Source: an uncultured Bacteroidota bacterium (lineage in GTDB: Bacteria > Bacteroidota > Bacteroidia > NS11-12g > UBA9320). Taken from it: 64,000 nt of DNA. Numbering within the stretch: position 1 is the first letter of the stretch; the number at the start of each line of letters is the position of its first letter. Positions 51,271-59,580 of the stretch are shown here, piece after piece. The notes below the pieces were generated by a model. That model saw nothing but the letters and a program-made list of their open reading frames with translations. It ran no database searches and was not told where the DNA came from. Position numbers and translations under genes: made by a program. Location of the stretch: contig CAJWLP010000001.1 of NCBI GenBank assembly GCA_913043145.1, positions 62,001-126,000 on the forward strand, read 5' to 3'.

Positions 51271-52593
51271 ATGATTTTAGCTATAAATACAACTGTAATT
51301 GTACTTGCTGCAGCAGTCTTTTCCTCTATCATTATACTTCTAGTAGCCATGCTTATGGTTGCAGCGAAGCGACTTGTGAATTCGGGTGCTGTAAAATTGA
51401 CCATTAATGGTGAACGAGAAGTTGAGGTAGATGCTGGAGGCACGCTTTTAAATGTGCTTCAAGATCAACAATTATTTTTGCCATCAGCATGTGGTGGTGG
51501 AGGTACTTGTGCTATGTGTAAGTGTCAAGTTCATGAAGGTGGAGGTGATATTTTACCTACTGAAACAGGTCATATTAAGAGAAGAGAGCAGAAAGATAAC
51601 TGGAGATTAGCATGTCAAGTTAAAGTGAAAGAGGATATGGTTGTTGAGGTTCCAGAAGAAGTATTTGGAATCAAGAAATGGGAATGTGAAGTAGTTTCAA
51701 ATTACAATGTGGCCTCATTCATCAAAGAATTTGTTGTAAGACTTCCTGAGGGAGAAACACTTGATTTCGAAGCGGGAGGATATATCCAAGTTGATGTACC
51801 TTCAACTGTTATTAACTTTAAGGATATAGACATCACTGCCCACCCTGAGTTAGTTGCTCTTGGAAGAGATCCAATGGATTTTAAATCGGAGTGGGATAAA
51901 TACGGTTTATGGGATTTGAAAATGGAAAACGACGAGCCTATTTTTAGAGCTTATTCTATGGCAAATCATCCAGCAGAAGGAAATATTGTGATGTTAAACA
52001 TACGAATAGCTACACCGCCATGGGATAGAAAAAATAATAAATGGATGGATGTTAATCCTGGAATTTGTTCTTCTTATGTATTTGGTTGCAAGCCAGGTGA
52101 TAAGGTGACTATTTCTGGTCCTTATGGTGAATTTTTTATCAAGGAAACAGATGCAGAAATGCTTTACATTGGGGGAGGTGCTGGAATGGCCCCAATGCGT
52201 TCACATTTATTCCATTTATTCCATACATTGAAAACGGGAAGAAAGGTAACCTATTGGTATGGAGGACGATCAAAACGAGAATTATTCTACCTCGATCATT
52301 TTAATAAAATAGCAGAAGAGTTTCCAAATTTTAAATTTTTTGTGGTACTCTCGGATGCTATGCCTGAAGATAATTGGGTAGTAAAGACAGATGTTGACGA
52401 TAAAAAAGGAGATGGATTCTCTGGGTTTGTTCATCAGGTTGTAATTGATCAGTATTTGAGCAAACATGAAGCTCCTGAGGATATTGAGTTTTACTTCTGT
52501 GGTCCTCCGCTGATGAATCAAGCTGTATTAAAAATGTGTGATGACTGGGGTGTACCACCAGAAAATGTTGCTTTTGACGACTTCGGTGGTTAA
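51271..52593 (+). CDS. nqrF: Na+-NQR subunit F (NADH dehydrogenase module)
   Basis: Entry point of electrons from NADH. One N-terminal helix (about 7-31), a 2Fe-2S ferredoxin domain with C74, C80, C83 and C115 ([14 protein letters not shown] ... RLACQV), then an FAD/NADH reductase domain with RAYSMANHP (FAD), [12 protein letters not shown] (NADH), and [10 protein letters not shown] near the C-terminus. 440 residues. The operon's apbE starts eight bases after its stop and a terminator-like hairpin lies within apbE. Confidence 0.96.
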   Translation: MILAINTTVIVLAAAVFSSIIILLVAMLMVAAKRLVNSGAVKLTINGEREVEVDAGGTLLNVLQDQQLFLPSACGGGGTCAMCKCQVHEGGGDILPTETGHIKRREQKDNWRLACQVKVKEDMVVEVPEEVFGIKKWECEVVSNYNVASFIKEFVVRLPEGETLDFEAGGYIQVDVPSTVINFKDIDITAHPELVALGRDPMDFKSEWDKYGLWDLKMENDEPIFRAYSMANHPAEGNIVMLNIRIATPPWDRKNNKWMDVNPGICSSYVFGCKPGDKVTISGPYGEFFIKETDAEMLYIGGGAGMAPMRSHLFHLFHTLKTGRKVTYWYGGRSKRELFYLDHFNKIAEEFPNFKFFVVLSDAMPEDNWVVKTDVDDKKGDGFSGFVHQVVIDQYLSKHEAPEDIEFYFCGPPLMNQAVLKMCDDWGVPPENVAFDDFGG

Positions 52594-52601
52594 TTTTACA
52601 T

Positions 52602-53630
52602 ATGAGTCATTTCAAAAACATATCAAAAGGCAGATTAATCTGCCTTTTTTTTGTTTTTATATTTTTACAGTCTTGCAAGTCTGATAAACCACTTCAACAT
52701 AAATTAGCAGGCTCTGCACTTGGGACAACCTACCACATTTCGTATTTAGGTGAAGAGATAGATAGTCTTGAATCTTCAATTGATTCCATTGTTTTTGTAA
52801 TCAATCATAGTTTATCTACCTATCAAGATAATTCTCTTATTTCATGTTTTAATTTGAATAGTGACACGCTATGGGATAATCCCAATGAATTGAAATATTT
52901 TGAAACGGACATGTTCCATTTTAAATATATGGTTCGATTATCAACTGAAATTTCTGAAAAAACATCAGGTGCTTTCGATCCGAGTTCTGGCTGTCTTTTC
53001 AGTGAGTATTCAAGAGCAAAAGCATCAAATGAACCAATGAATGAGAGCGTAATTCAATCTTGTTTGATGCATCAAGGAATGGATAAAATAAAGTTTGACA
53101 GCCTAGACTATCCCTACAAATTAGATTCATTCGTTCAATTAAATTTTAATGCAATTGCAAAGGGTTACTTAGTAGATCAAATTGGAGCGTATTTTAATCA
53201 ATTAAGTGTCAAAAATTTCATGATTGAAGTAGGTGGAGAGGTAATTACAAAAGGCACGAATCAGAACAAAAAACACTGGAAAGTTGGAATTAATACTCCG
53301 GTGATAGGTGCAGATCCATTGAATTTTTTTGAAGTTGTAGAGTTAAAAGATCAAGCTCTTGCCACTAGTGGTAATTATCAAAATTTTTATATCGTTGATA
53401 ACGAACTTATTGGTCATACCATCGATCCACAATCAGGAAAACCAATAATTAATGAACTTAGAAGTGCAAGTGTATTGCATAAAAGTTGTGCAGTAGCAGA
53501 TGCTTATGCTACAGCTTTTATGACTCTTGGGTTTGATGAATCAAAACAAATAATACTAAGTGACACTTCGTTGTCTGCTTTCTTAATTTATGAGAAGGAT
53601 AGTGTGCTTCAAGGAGTTTTTGTTCAATAG
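52602..53630 (+). CDS. apbE: FAD:protein FMN transferase ApbE (lipoprotein)
   Basis: Periplasmic flavin transferase that attaches FMN to the Thr of NqrB and NqrC. Lipoprotein signal: KGRLICLFFVFIFLQSCKSD, Cys near 25. Motifs: AGSALGTTYHISYLG, INHSLSTYQDNSLIS, FDPSSGCLF, NAIAKGYLVDQIGAYF, FMIEVGGEV, GHTIDPQSGKP and CAVADAYATAFMTLG (metal-site Asp and Thr). 342 residues. Codons 8-17 lie within a perfect palindrome plus T tract, so expression may be attenuated relative to nqrA-F. Confidence 0.95.
   Translation: MSHFKNISKGRLICLFFVFIFLQSCKSDKPLQHKLAGSALGTTYHISYLGEEIDSLESSIDSIVFVINHSLSTYQDNSLISCFNLNSDTLWDNPNELKYFETDMFHFKYMVRLSTEISEKTSGAFDPSSGCLFSEYSRAKASNEPMNESVIQSCLMHQGMDKIKFDSLDYPYKLDSFVQLNFNAIAKGYLVDQIGAYFNQLSVKNFMIEVGGEVITKGTNQNKKHWKVGINTPVIGADPLNFFEVVELKDQALATSGNYQNFYIVDNELIGHTIDPQSGKPIINELRSASVLHKSCAVADAYATAFMTLGFDESKQIILSDTSLSAFLIYEKDSVLQGVFVQ
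52625..52652 (+). terminator. Terminator-like perfect palindrome inside the start of apbE
   Basis: Bases 52625-52648 are a perfect palindrome with 12-base arms. As RNA it folds into GGCAGA/TCTGCC with a TTAA loop and an AAAA/TTTT base, followed by a T tract running to 52652. This is a canonical intrinsic terminator shape, 32 bases after the nqrF stop but within apbE codons 8-17. There is no later Met that would leave apbE with a signal peptide. Confidence 0.8.
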
Positions 53631-53672
53631 TATTCCCAAAAGTGAGTTGGTTTTATTTTACTTTGCAATCAT

Positions 53673-54917
53673 ATGAATGATTTGGGTCAAAGTGTAGCCG
53701 AAAAATTGATGAGGTACGTTCAAGTTGATACTCAAAGTGATCCTGAAAGTTTAACTTTTCCAAGTACTGAAAAACAAAAAAATCTGAGTAGGATGCTTGT
53801 AAAAGAGCTAATTGCAATGGGAGTTTCAGATGTAGAAATGGATGAGTGGGGGTATGTTTTTGCTACCATACCCAGCAATTCATCAAAAGAAAACATTCCA
53901 ACTATTTGTTTCTGCTCACATGTGGATACAGCTCCAGATTGTAGCGGTGCGAATGTGAAACCAATCTTACATAAAAATTATCTAGGTCAAGATATCATTT
54001 TACCAGATGATCCAAGTCAGGTAGTTACGGTAAAAGAACATCCCTATCTAGGCAAGCGTATCGGTGATGATATTATAACTGCAAGTGGTCTAACTCTTCT
54101 GGGAGCTGACGATAAAGCTGGAGTTGCCATTATCATGCAGCTTGCACATGAGTTAATCAATGATCCGTCCCATATTCATGGAGATGTACGAATTTTATTT
54201 ACACCAGATGAGGAAGTAGGAAGAGGAGTAGATAAGTTGGACATGGATAAGCTGAATGTGGATATTGGTTATACATTAGATGGGGGGCCAAGAGGTTCGC
54301 TAGAGGGCGATACATTTTCCGCAAATTCCATGACCATTCGGTTTAAGGGCGTTAGTGCACATCCTGGATATGCCAAAGGTAAGATGGTCAATGCGGTGAA
54401 GGTGATGAGTTATTTTATTAATCAATTACCTCAAGCAGCATTTTCACCTGAGACCACCTCGGGGTCGCAGGGATTTGTACATCCGTATAACTTAAAGGGG
54501 CAATTGGAAGAATCGAGTGTCGATTTTTTGATTCGTGATTTTGATACACAGAATTTGGAAAAACATCAGAAGGTATTAGCAGATTTAGCAGAAGCTACCA
54601 TCAATCATTTTGAGGGTTCATCATTTGAGGTGGAGGTCAAAGAGCAATATCGAAATATGCGAGAGGTACTGGCTGAGCATCCACATATAGAGGCCAATGC
54701 ACTTCAGGCCATGAAACGAATTGGAATAGAACCGCAACAAGATTTAGTAAGAGGCGGAACAGATGGTTCACGCTTATCATTCATGGGACTCCCATGCCCC
54801 AATTTATTCACGGGAGAGATGGCCATTCATAGCAAGCATGAATACGTAAGTGTTCAAGATATGGAGGCGGCTGTTAAAACCTGTATGGAAATACTAAAAG
54901 TGTATGAGGAAGGTTAG
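53673..54917 (+). CDS. pepT: Peptidase T (tripeptide aminopeptidase)
   Basis: Cytosolic M20-family di-zinc aminopeptidase that cleaves tripeptides. Zinc and catalytic motifs: FCSHVDTAPD, LLGADDKAGVAI, FTPDEEVGRGVDKLD, ANSMTIRFKGVSAHPG and the C-terminal HSKHEYVSVQDMEAA. 414 residues, normal. A near -7 box (TTACTTTG) ends eight bases before the ATG. It separates apbE from the NqrM-like gene. The second half is richer in G+C than its surroundings (50% in the 60 bases from 54421). Confidence 0.95.
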   Translation: MNDLGQSVAEKLMRYVQVDTQSDPESLTFPSTEKQKNLSRMLVKELIAMGVSDVEMDEWGYVFATIPSNSSKENIPTICFCSHVDTAPDCSGANVKPILHKNYLGQDIILPDDPSQVVTVKEHPYLGKRIGDDIITASGLTLLGADDKAGVAIIMQLAHELINDPSHIHGDVRILFTPDEEVGRGVDKLDMDKLNVDIGYTLDGGPRGSLEGDTFSANSMTIRFKGVSAHPGYAKGKMVNAVKVMSYFINQLPQAAFSPETTSGSQGFVHPYNLKGQLEESSVDFLIRDFDTQNLEKHQKVLADLAEATINHFEGSSFEVEVKEQYRNMREVLAEHPHIEANALQAMKRIGIEPQQDLVRGGTDGSRLSFMGLPCPNLFTGEMAIHSKHEYVSVQDMEAAVKTCMEILKVYEEG

Positions 54918-54966
54918 GATTTCAGCATATCCTTGAGAAAGTTGAAGAACCTGAATAAGTAAATTC

Positions 54967-55167
54967 CTAGTCCTCTTTCTTACACTCTTCACTGGGCAAT
55001 GCTCCACACATAGAACAGGCAGTTCCTTCTTCTTGCATCATGGGGTTTTTGCCCGCACATCCACCTCTAACTTCACCGTCTTTTAACAAAAAGACGCGAA
55101 TAGCCATGCCAATAAATGCGACAGACATAAATACTAGGATTAGACCGAGTAAGGGTAAAAATTGCAT
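54967..55167 (-). CDS. nqrM: NqrM-like Na+-NQR maturation protein
   Basis: A 66-residue protein with one N-terminal membrane helix (about 5-27) and a short Cys-rich tail with four Cys: C37, C51, C54 and C62 (GGCAGKNP ... CSMCGALPSEEC). NqrM (DUF539) has this design, and is needed to deliver iron to the NqrD/NqrE centre. The match is by architecture and by nearness to nqrA-F and apbE; the gene is on the opposite strand behind pepT with its own promoter. 66 residues is close to the family minimum. Confidence 0.8.
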   Translation of the reverse strand: MQFLPLLGLILVFMSVAFIGMAIRVFLLKDGEVRGGCAGKNPMMQEEGTACSMCGALPSEECKKED

Positions 55168-55190
55168 AATTTTTAATGGCTAATTTATAG

Positions 55191-55198
55191 CAAAGATA
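55191..55198 (-). promoter_or_regulatory. -7 box of the nqrM-like gene
   Basis: The minus strand reads TATCTTTG, a perfect TAnnTTTG match, 23 bases before the ATG at 55167. The spacing equals that of the 802-residue protein gene. Confidence 0.55.
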
Positions 55199-55326
55199 GC
55201 TTAGATTTAGGGATAACTACAAACAAAAAGAGAAGACTGCTTGACTACTTGTTCTTTGTATACTTCTAATTCGATCATAATTACGTCATTTCTTATTTTT
55301 TAAACCTATCCTTAAGCCCTAAAACC

Positions 55327-55334
55327 TATATTTG
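55327..55334 (+). promoter_or_regulatory. -7 box upstream of the small membrane protein gene
   Basis: TATATTTG matches TAnnTTTG, 23 bases before the ATG at 55358. It may also drive the LytS/LytTR genes downstream. Confidence 0.55.
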
Positions 55335-55357
55335 TACAACAATTTACGCATATTAGC

Positions 55358-55591
55358 ATGCAAAAGTTAAACATTTTAAACCTAATTAGAACCATGAGAA
55401 AATCAACTAAGTTGATTGTAGTCTTATTGTTCTTGAATGCCCTTACCTTTTCATTTGTACTATCACGAACCAAACCTCAACAGACTAATGAGAATCAAAC
55501 AGAACAAATTGTTAACCAGAATAAGTACATTAAAGCTGGTACATTAGTTATTGACTGGAGTTATAGGATGCTTCATTATTTCAAAAACTAA
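55358..55591 (+). CDS. Small single-helix membrane or secreted protein
   Basis: 77 residues, not recognised. One hydrophobic helix (about 18-34, TKLIVVLLFLNALTFSFVL) after a basic stretch; then a polar Gln/Asn-rich segment (QQTNENQTEQIVNQNK) and a C-terminal aromatic end (VIDWSYRMLHYFKN). It could be a membrane anchor or have an uncleaved signal. ATGs at 55358 and 55394 both fit; the spacing from the -7 box favours the first. It lies ~70 bases upstream of a LytS-type kinase gene on the same strand. Confidence 0.6.
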   Translation: MQKLNILNLIRTMRKSTKLIVVLLFLNALTFSFVLSRTKPQQTNENQTEQIVNQNKYIKAGTLVIDWSYRMLHYFKN

Positions 55592-55662
55592 CTCTAGAAC
55601 TTATTATTCTTCTTTGAATAAAGAAATTACTTGAACTTCCATTAAATTTGGAGTATTCAAGT

Positions 55663-56730
55663 ATGTCTAGCACGGCTAATTCTCTTGTAAATTCAAAATT
55701 GTACGGGTTTATAACTCGTTATAATATTCATCATTTGGTATTATGGATTTTATACTTTCTTTTTTGGGTATTTGTTCTTAGTCCAGGGATTACGCGAACT
55801 GATTTCTTTGTAAATTCATTTGTCATCGTATCAATTCATGCTGCAGTTAGCTATTTTAACATGTATGTATTGTTGCCCTTTTTTCTTCAGAAACGAGCAT
55901 ATTTAAGGTATTTTGTTACCATCGGCTTAGCTCTATTCCTTGGGGCTTTTATGGAATCAGCAATATTTTCTGTAATATCTACAATTGGTCCAGATGATAA
56001 ACGAGCATTGCTTTCACTTCGATTTATATTAAATACCATTATGGCAATTACGTATACAGTCGCCATAACTATGAGTCTCAAATTAGTGAAACATTGGTAT
56101 GAGAAAGAAAAATTAACAAAAGAGTTAGAGATCTTGAATACAGAAACCGAACTCAAGTACTTGAAATCTCAGATAAATCCTCATTTTTTATTTAATAGTT
56201 TGAATAGCATTTACGCTTTGGCACTCCAAAAGTCAGATTTGGCTCCAGAACTAATTTTAAAGTTGAGTGACATATTGCGATATATATTGTACGAGGGGAG
56301 TGATAAAAGAGTTAGTTTAGATAAAGAAATCAAATATTTGAAGAGTTATGCTGAACTTGAGAAAGTGAGGCATGGTGATCGTGTTAATTTATCATTGGTC
56401 ATTGATGGAGATATTGAAACTCAAGAAATTATTCCAATGCTTTTAATTCCTTTTGTTGAAAATAGTTTCAAGCATGGCTTTGGTAAGGATATGGAAGATG
56501 GTTATGTCAACATTCATGTCAAAGTAAACCAAAACGAACTTAACCTAGAGCTTTCAAATAGTAAGCCTTTAGCTGGTACGGAATTGAAAAATAACGAAAA
56601 TTATCAAGGGGGTATTGGTCTTCAAAATGTAAATAGGCGATTGAGATTAATGTATCCAGATAAACATAGTATGGAGATTAAAGAAACTGATATTGATTAT
56701 AAAGTAAACTTAAAAATAGATTTAGCATGA
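55663..56730 (+). CDS. LytS/YehU-type sensor histidine kinase
   Basis: Membrane kinase with four helices in the first ~135 residues and no large extracytoplasmic sensor. A short coiled coil (WYEKEKLTKELEILNTETEL) leads to the His_kinase box LKSQINPHFLFNSLNSIYAL with the phospho-accepting His. The ATPase domain has IPMLLIPFVENSFKHGF (N box) and GGIGLQNVNRRLRLMY (G box). I use the ATG at 55663; a TTG at 55648 adds five residues. Its partner regulator begins four bases before the stop. Confidence 0.9.
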   Translation: MSSTANSLVNSKLYGFITRYNIHHLVLWILYFLFWVFVLSPGITRTDFFVNSFVIVSIHAAVSYFNMYVLLPFFLQKRAYLRYFVTIGLALFLGAFMESAIFSVISTIGPDDKRALLSLRFILNTIMAITYTVAITMSLKLVKHWYEKEKLTKELEILNTETELKYLKSQINPHFLFNSLNSIYALALQKSDLAPELILKLSDILRYILYEGSDKRVSLDKEIKYLKSYAELEKVRHGDRVNLSLVIDGDIETQEIIPMLLIPFVENSFKHGFGKDMEDGYVNIHVKVNQNELNLELSNSKPLAGTELKNNENYQGGIGLQNVNRRLRLMYPDKHSMEIKETDIDYKVNLKIDLA

Positions 56731-57440
56731 TGAATTGTATTGCACTAGATGACGAACCATTAGCCCTAGATATAATTGAGGCATATGTAAAAAAACACCC
56801 TGAACTTAACTTAATCGCTCGCTGTAATAATGCAGAGGAAGCAACTGATATTTTGAATAATCATTCAATTGATTTGATGTTTTTGGACATCCAAATGCCT
56901 GGAGTTACAGGGTTGAACTTTGTTCGATCACTTGAAAATAAGCCTTTATTTATGTTTACAACTGCTTATTCTGAGTATGCAATTGATGGGTTTGAATTGG
57001 ACGCCATTGATTATTTGTTGAAGCCAATAGCTTATGACCGATTTGAAAAAGCAATTGAAAAGGCTATAGAATATTATACCATAAAAAACAACTCTGGACC
57101 TACGGAGTCTGACCTAGAAAATGAGTTCATTTTTGTGAAAGCAAACCAACAACTTATAAAATTATCGTATGGTGAAATTCAGTATGTTGAAGCGTTTGCA
57201 GATTATGTTAAAATATTTTTAAATGATCGTAAAATAGTGACACTTCAGACGATGAAAAAAATGGAGACTAAATTACCAAGCGATATGTTTAGTAGAGTCC
57301 ATCGATCTTTTATTGTGAATAGAAAAGCGGTACAATCTTTTTCAACAACCATTTGCGAGGTGAATGGAACTAAAATACCGGTGGGTAAGAACTATAAAAA
57401 TGACTTTGTTAAATTGATGAAATCAAATCCAATATTGTAA
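56727..57440 (+). CDS. LytTR-family response regulator
   Basis: 237 residues. A receiver domain (1-~120) with phosphorylation site LMFLDIQMPG, acid pair DDEPLA, switch Thr in FTTAYSEYA and Lys in YLLKPI. The C-terminal LytTR DNA-binding domain begins near FIFVKANQQLIKLSYGEIQYVEAFADYVKIF and ends with RVHRSFIVN. It would bind direct-repeat sites; targets are unknown. Start overlaps the kinase gene (ATGA) and its stop is directly followed by mazG. Confidence 0.93.
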   Translation: MMNCIALDDEPLALDIIEAYVKKHPELNLIARCNNAEEATDILNNHSIDLMFLDIQMPGVTGLNFVRSLENKPLFMFTTAYSEYAIDGFELDAIDYLLKPIAYDRFEKAIEKAIEYYTIKNNSGPTESDLENEFIFVKANQQLIKLSYGEIQYVEAFADYVKIFLNDRKIVTLQTMKKMETKLPSDMFSRVHRSFIVNRKAVQSFSTTICEVNGTKIPVGKNYKNDFVKLMKSNPIL

Positions 57441-58195
57441 TGGACGATAGATTAAAAGCATTTGAACGACTCTTAATAATAATGGATGAATTAAGAGAAC
57501 AGTGTCCATGGGATCGTAAACAAACCAATGAAACGCTTCGTCATTTAACCATTGAAGAAACGTATGAGTTAAGCGATGCTCTATTGGAAGGTGATGATGA
57601 AGAAATCAAAAAAGAGTTAGGAGATTTATTTTTACACTTGGTTTTTTATTCCAAAATTGGTGATGAAAAGGGAGCATTTAATGTGACGGATGTATTGAAT
57701 AGTGTGTGTGAAAAATTAATTTCTCGTCACCCACATATCTATGGAGATGTTGAAGTAAAAGATGAGGAAGAGGTAAAGCAAAACTGGGAGCAATTAAAAT
57801 TAAAAGAGGGGAATAAATCTGTATTGGCCGGAGTACCGAATAGTATGCCTAGTATGATAAAAGCATCGAGAATGCAAGATAAGGCAGCTCAGGTTGGATT
57901 TGATTGGCCACAAAAAGAACAAGTATGGGAAAAAGTAGAGGAGGAACTGAACGAGTTTAAAGATGCCCAGGGTTCAGAAAAAAAGGAGGAATTTGGAGAT
58001 TTAATTTTTAGCTTAATAAATTATGCAAGATGGTTGAAAATTAACCCAGATGATGCTCTCGAATCAACAAATAGGAAATTCAAATATAGATTTGAATCGA
58101 TTGAAAAGTATGCTCAGAAAAAGAATATTAAAATGGAGGAAATGACCTTGTCTGAAATGGACGAAGTATGGGAGCAGGCAAAAAAAACATTTTAG
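57440..58195 (+). CDS. mazG: Nucleoside triphosphate pyrophosphohydrolase MazG
   Basis: All-alpha NTP pyrophosphatase that cleans up aberrant nucleotides. Two MazG repeats: first with CPWDRKQTNETLRHLTIEETYELSDAL and KKELGDLFLHLVFYSKI (EExxE...D metal motif), second with WEKVEEELNEFKD and EEFGDLIFSLINYARWL. 251 residues, typical. It starts at the last base of the regulator's stop codon, so it is in that transcript. Confidence 0.94.
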   Translation: MDDRLKAFERLLIIMDELREQCPWDRKQTNETLRHLTIEETYELSDALLEGDDEEIKKELGDLFLHLVFYSKIGDEKGAFNVTDVLNSVCEKLISRHPHIYGDVEVKDEEEVKQNWEQLKLKEGNKSVLAGVPNSMPSMIKASRMQDKAAQVGFDWPQKEQVWEKVEEELNEFKDAQGSEKKEEFGDLIFSLINYARWLKINPDDALESTNRKFKYRFESIEKYAQKKNIKMEEMTLSEMDEVWEQAKKTF

Positions 58196-58254
58196 CTTAG
58201 ATATAATTTTTGCTAGTCTTTAAGAGTTCATAGTTTATCATCTTTTATTGCTTG

Positions 58255-58262
58255 TATATTTG
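58255..58262 (+). promoter_or_regulatory. -7 box of the T9SS plug protein gene
   Basis: TATATTTG matches TAnnTTTG. It lies inside the longest reading frame of the gene, which supports the ATG at 58278, 15 bases downstream. Confidence 0.55.
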
Positions 58263-58277
58263 AACAATAGTCATCAA

Positions 58278-59540
58278 ATGAAAAAAATACTGTTATTTTT
58301 ATTTCTTATTTCATTTCAAATATCTTTTGGTCAGAGGATTTATGACAATACATGTTATGATGATAAAATAGCGACTGTTATTCTTCAGAAAAATATTGAT
58401 ATTTATGATCCGGTTCCAATCATTAATTTAGGGTCTAGTGAGGCCCTTAAACTTTCATTTGATATGCTTGACCCACAAAATGAATTTTTGAATTACTCAT
58501 TGGTTCATTGTGATCGAAATTGGATGCTGAGTGATCTTCAGCCAATGGATTATGTTAGTGGGAATACAATGGGAGAGATAACAGATTATAAGTTTTCTAC
58601 GAATACATATCAAACCTATACGCATTATTCACTGAATTTTCCATCGGATGATATGGCAATTACCAAAAGTGGTAATTATATTCTAAAAGTATTCCGAAAT
58701 TTTGACGAGGAAGATATCCTGTTAACTCGTCGATTTATGGTGGTAGATCCTCAAACTAAAATTACAACAACAGTTAAAAGTGCTACCATTCCAGAATTTC
58801 GTTTTACTCATCAAGAGATTGATTTTACAGTAAATTATCTGGGATTTAACATTCCTAATCCTTTTTTAGATGTTCATGCCACAATCCTTCAAAACAATAG
58901 TTGGAGTAATGCGATAAGGAATCTTAAGCCTCAGTTTGTAAACAATAATGAATTGAGTTTTAATTATGAGAATGAGAACATCATGTCAGGAACCAATGAG
59001 TTTAGATTCTTCGACATTCGTTCACTGCGATTTTTTAGTAATAATGTGATTAAGAAATATATAGATACTGTGCAGAATGTGGTACTGAGGCTAGAAGAAT
59101 CTAAGGCTTACCTCAATTATGTAAGGTGGATTGATTATAATGGTAAACGGGATATCTTCAATTCAGATGGAATGAATTTAGTGGAAGATGGAGATTATGT
59201 ATTGGTGCATTTTAACTTCAAATCCAATAGTTTGAATGACATGGGAGAGATATTTGTTTATGGAGAGTTATCCGATTGGCAAACCAAGGATAAGTTTAAA
59301 ATGACCTATTCTCCAGAATTGAAAATGTATACTTGCTCAGTGCTTTTAAAACAGAGTTACTATAACTATCATTTTGTGTTGAGAGATAAAGATGAAAAGA
59401 TAGACTATACATTCACTGAGGGAAATCATCAGGAAACAGAAAATGATTATACGATTCTATTATATCATAAAAATATCTTTTATGGTTATGATGAAATTAT
59501 TGGATTAGCTACTCGTAATTCAAATACTCTAAGAAAATAA
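58278..59540 (+). CDS. Type IX secretion system plug protein (DUF5103)
   Basis: Secreted or periplasmic protein of 420 residues. Signal peptide KKILLFLFLISFQISFGQ, then a first domain with NLGSSEALKLSFDMLDP, YSLVHCDRNWMLSDLQPMDYVSG, THYSLNFPSDDMAITKSGNYILKVF and LLTRRFMVVDP, the DUF5103 pattern now named for the protein that plugs the SprA (Sov) translocon on its periplasmic side. The C-terminal half is strand-rich (DKFKMTYSPELKMYTCSVLLKQSYYNYHFVLRD). SprA itself is not in the window. The start at 58278 follows the signal peptide and the -7 box. Confidence 0.9.
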   Translation: MKKILLFLFLISFQISFGQRIYDNTCYDDKIATVILQKNIDIYDPVPIINLGSSEALKLSFDMLDPQNEFLNYSLVHCDRNWMLSDLQPMDYVSGNTMGEITDYKFSTNTYQTYTHYSLNFPSDDMAITKSGNYILKVFRNFDEEDILLTRRFMVVDPQTKITTTVKSATIPEFRFTHQEIDFTVNYLGFNIPNPFLDVHATILQNNSWSNAIRNLKPQFVNNNELSFNYENENIMSGTNEFRFFDIRSLRFFSNNVIKKYIDTVQNVVLRLEESKAYLNYVRWIDYNGKRDIFNSDGMNLVEDGDYVLVHFNFKSNSLNDMGEIFVYGELSDWQTKDKFKMTYSPELKMYTCSVLLKQSYYNYHFVLRDKDEKIDYTFTEGNHQETENDYTILLYHKNIFYGYDEIIGLATRNSNTLRK

Positions 59541-59580
59541 CTAATTTTCATCTAGGTTTTATATTTTCGTTATTCAGACT

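Noticed and set aside
55603-55626. AT-rich partial palindromes before the LytS-type kinase as a LytTR site
   Set aside because: LytTR regulators bind spaced direct repeats; this stretch is low-complexity and fits no such pattern.
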